A stretch of DNA of 5,150 nucleotides from Spirochaetaceae bacterium (lineage in GTDB: Bacteria; Spirochaetota; Spirochaetia; Treponematales; Breznakiellaceae). Below, piece after piece: positions 5,006 through 5,150 of the stretch (position 1 is the first letter of the stretch; each line of letters begins with the position of its first letter). The stretch is from the NCBI GenBank assembly GCA_031255315.1, contig JAIRSS010000030.1:1-5150 (forward strand), in the 5' to 3' direction. The notes beneath the pieces were generated by a model, which did no database searches, was not told the origin of the DNA, and was given only the letters and a program-made list of their open reading frames with translations. The position numbers were made by a program, and so were the translations under genes.

Positions 5006-5150
5006 AGTGCAAAAATAGGAAGGCAAGGGAACGGCATCGCAAACACGGTAGAATAAAGCTGCAAAACCACTCTATCGGAGGTTAACGATGCCGTATACAC
5101 ACTATACCATGGACAAAAGGAACGCGCTACAGGCAATGGAGGGCATGGGG
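4996..5150 (+). mobile_element. Left end of an IS30-family insertion sequence (continues beyond window)
   Basis: The integrase frame stops abruptly in a TTTTTTTGAAGTGCAAAAATAG segment (about 4997-5018), a style of end seen in some IS30-family elements. An 80-base leader and an IS30-like transposase start follow. The exact outer boundary and any target-site duplication cannot be fixed because the other end is outside the window, so the left coordinate is approximate. Confidence 0.6.
5088..5150 (+). CDS. IS30-family transposase, N-terminal part (runs off the window)
   Basis: The first 21 codons read MPYTHYTMDKRNALQAMEGMG. This fits the start of IS30-family DDE transposases, which usually begin with a short M-x-YTHLT-x-EER-like stretch leading into an N-terminal helix-turn-helix that binds the element ends. 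A strong Shine-Dalgarno GGAGG (5077-5081) lies six bases before the ATG. The catalytic DDE core would lie beyond the window, so whether the transposase is intact is unknown. It lies directly downstream of, and probably interrupts, the integrase gene. Confidence 0.7.
   Translation, partial: MPYTHYTMDKRNALQAMEGMG

Noticed and set aside
1..5150. CRISPR array, toxin-antitoxin pair or defence-gene cluster
   Set aside because: No regularly spaced repeats with unique spacers, no cas-like genes and no toxin-antitoxin-like small gene pair are seen.

Overview
The window looks like a bacterial chromosome segment of moderately high GC. It holds a conserved housekeeping pair (sigma-54 factor and ribosome hibernation factor) and, immediately downstream, the edge of a mobile-element region. 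The gene content and protein style fit a spirochaete, perhaps a Treponema-type organism, but that is an impression from the sequence and not proof.

Layout, left to right. Positions 1-441 have no convincing gene. They contain closely spaced imperfect direct repeats (46-116) behind a TGTAGATTC-type start, resembling an insertion-sequence end with no transposase attached, followed by a GC-rich, hairpin-rich stretch. Positions 442-2007 (minus strand) encode a complete NAD(P)-dependent aldehyde dehydrogenase with all catalytic residues, an unusual cofactor-site residue and a long C-terminal tail. A divergent intergenic region of about 590 bp follows (2008-2599). Its left part carries a start-less open frame that may be a gene fragment. 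Its right part carries a good housekeeping promoter (2286-2314) and then about 240 nt rich in hairpins, which is either a long structured leader of rpoN or a separate small RNA gene.

Positions 2600-3982 encode RpoN (sigma-54) from a GTG start. A probable terminator follows, then hpf (4102-4431), a short-form ribosome hibernation factor. The rpoN-hpf neighbourhood is widely conserved in bacteria and links alternative transcription with slow-growth physiology.

Downstream of hpf the conserved context ends. A 3' half of a tRNA-Tyr-like gene (about 4477-4534) lacks its 5' half. It is followed by a perfect 14-bp inverted repeat and then by the N-terminal third of a tyrosine-recombinase integrase (4595-5005). 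The integrase is cut off where an IS30-family insertion sequence begins; its transposase starts at 5088 and runs off the window. The simplest reading is an integrative element that inserted next to hpf, carried a tRNA-Tyr attachment half-site, and was later inactivated by an IS30 insertion.

No complete, clearly novel multi-gene system is visible. The most interesting signals are the integrase-proximal tRNA-like attachment site and the unidentified structured RNA upstream of rpoN.
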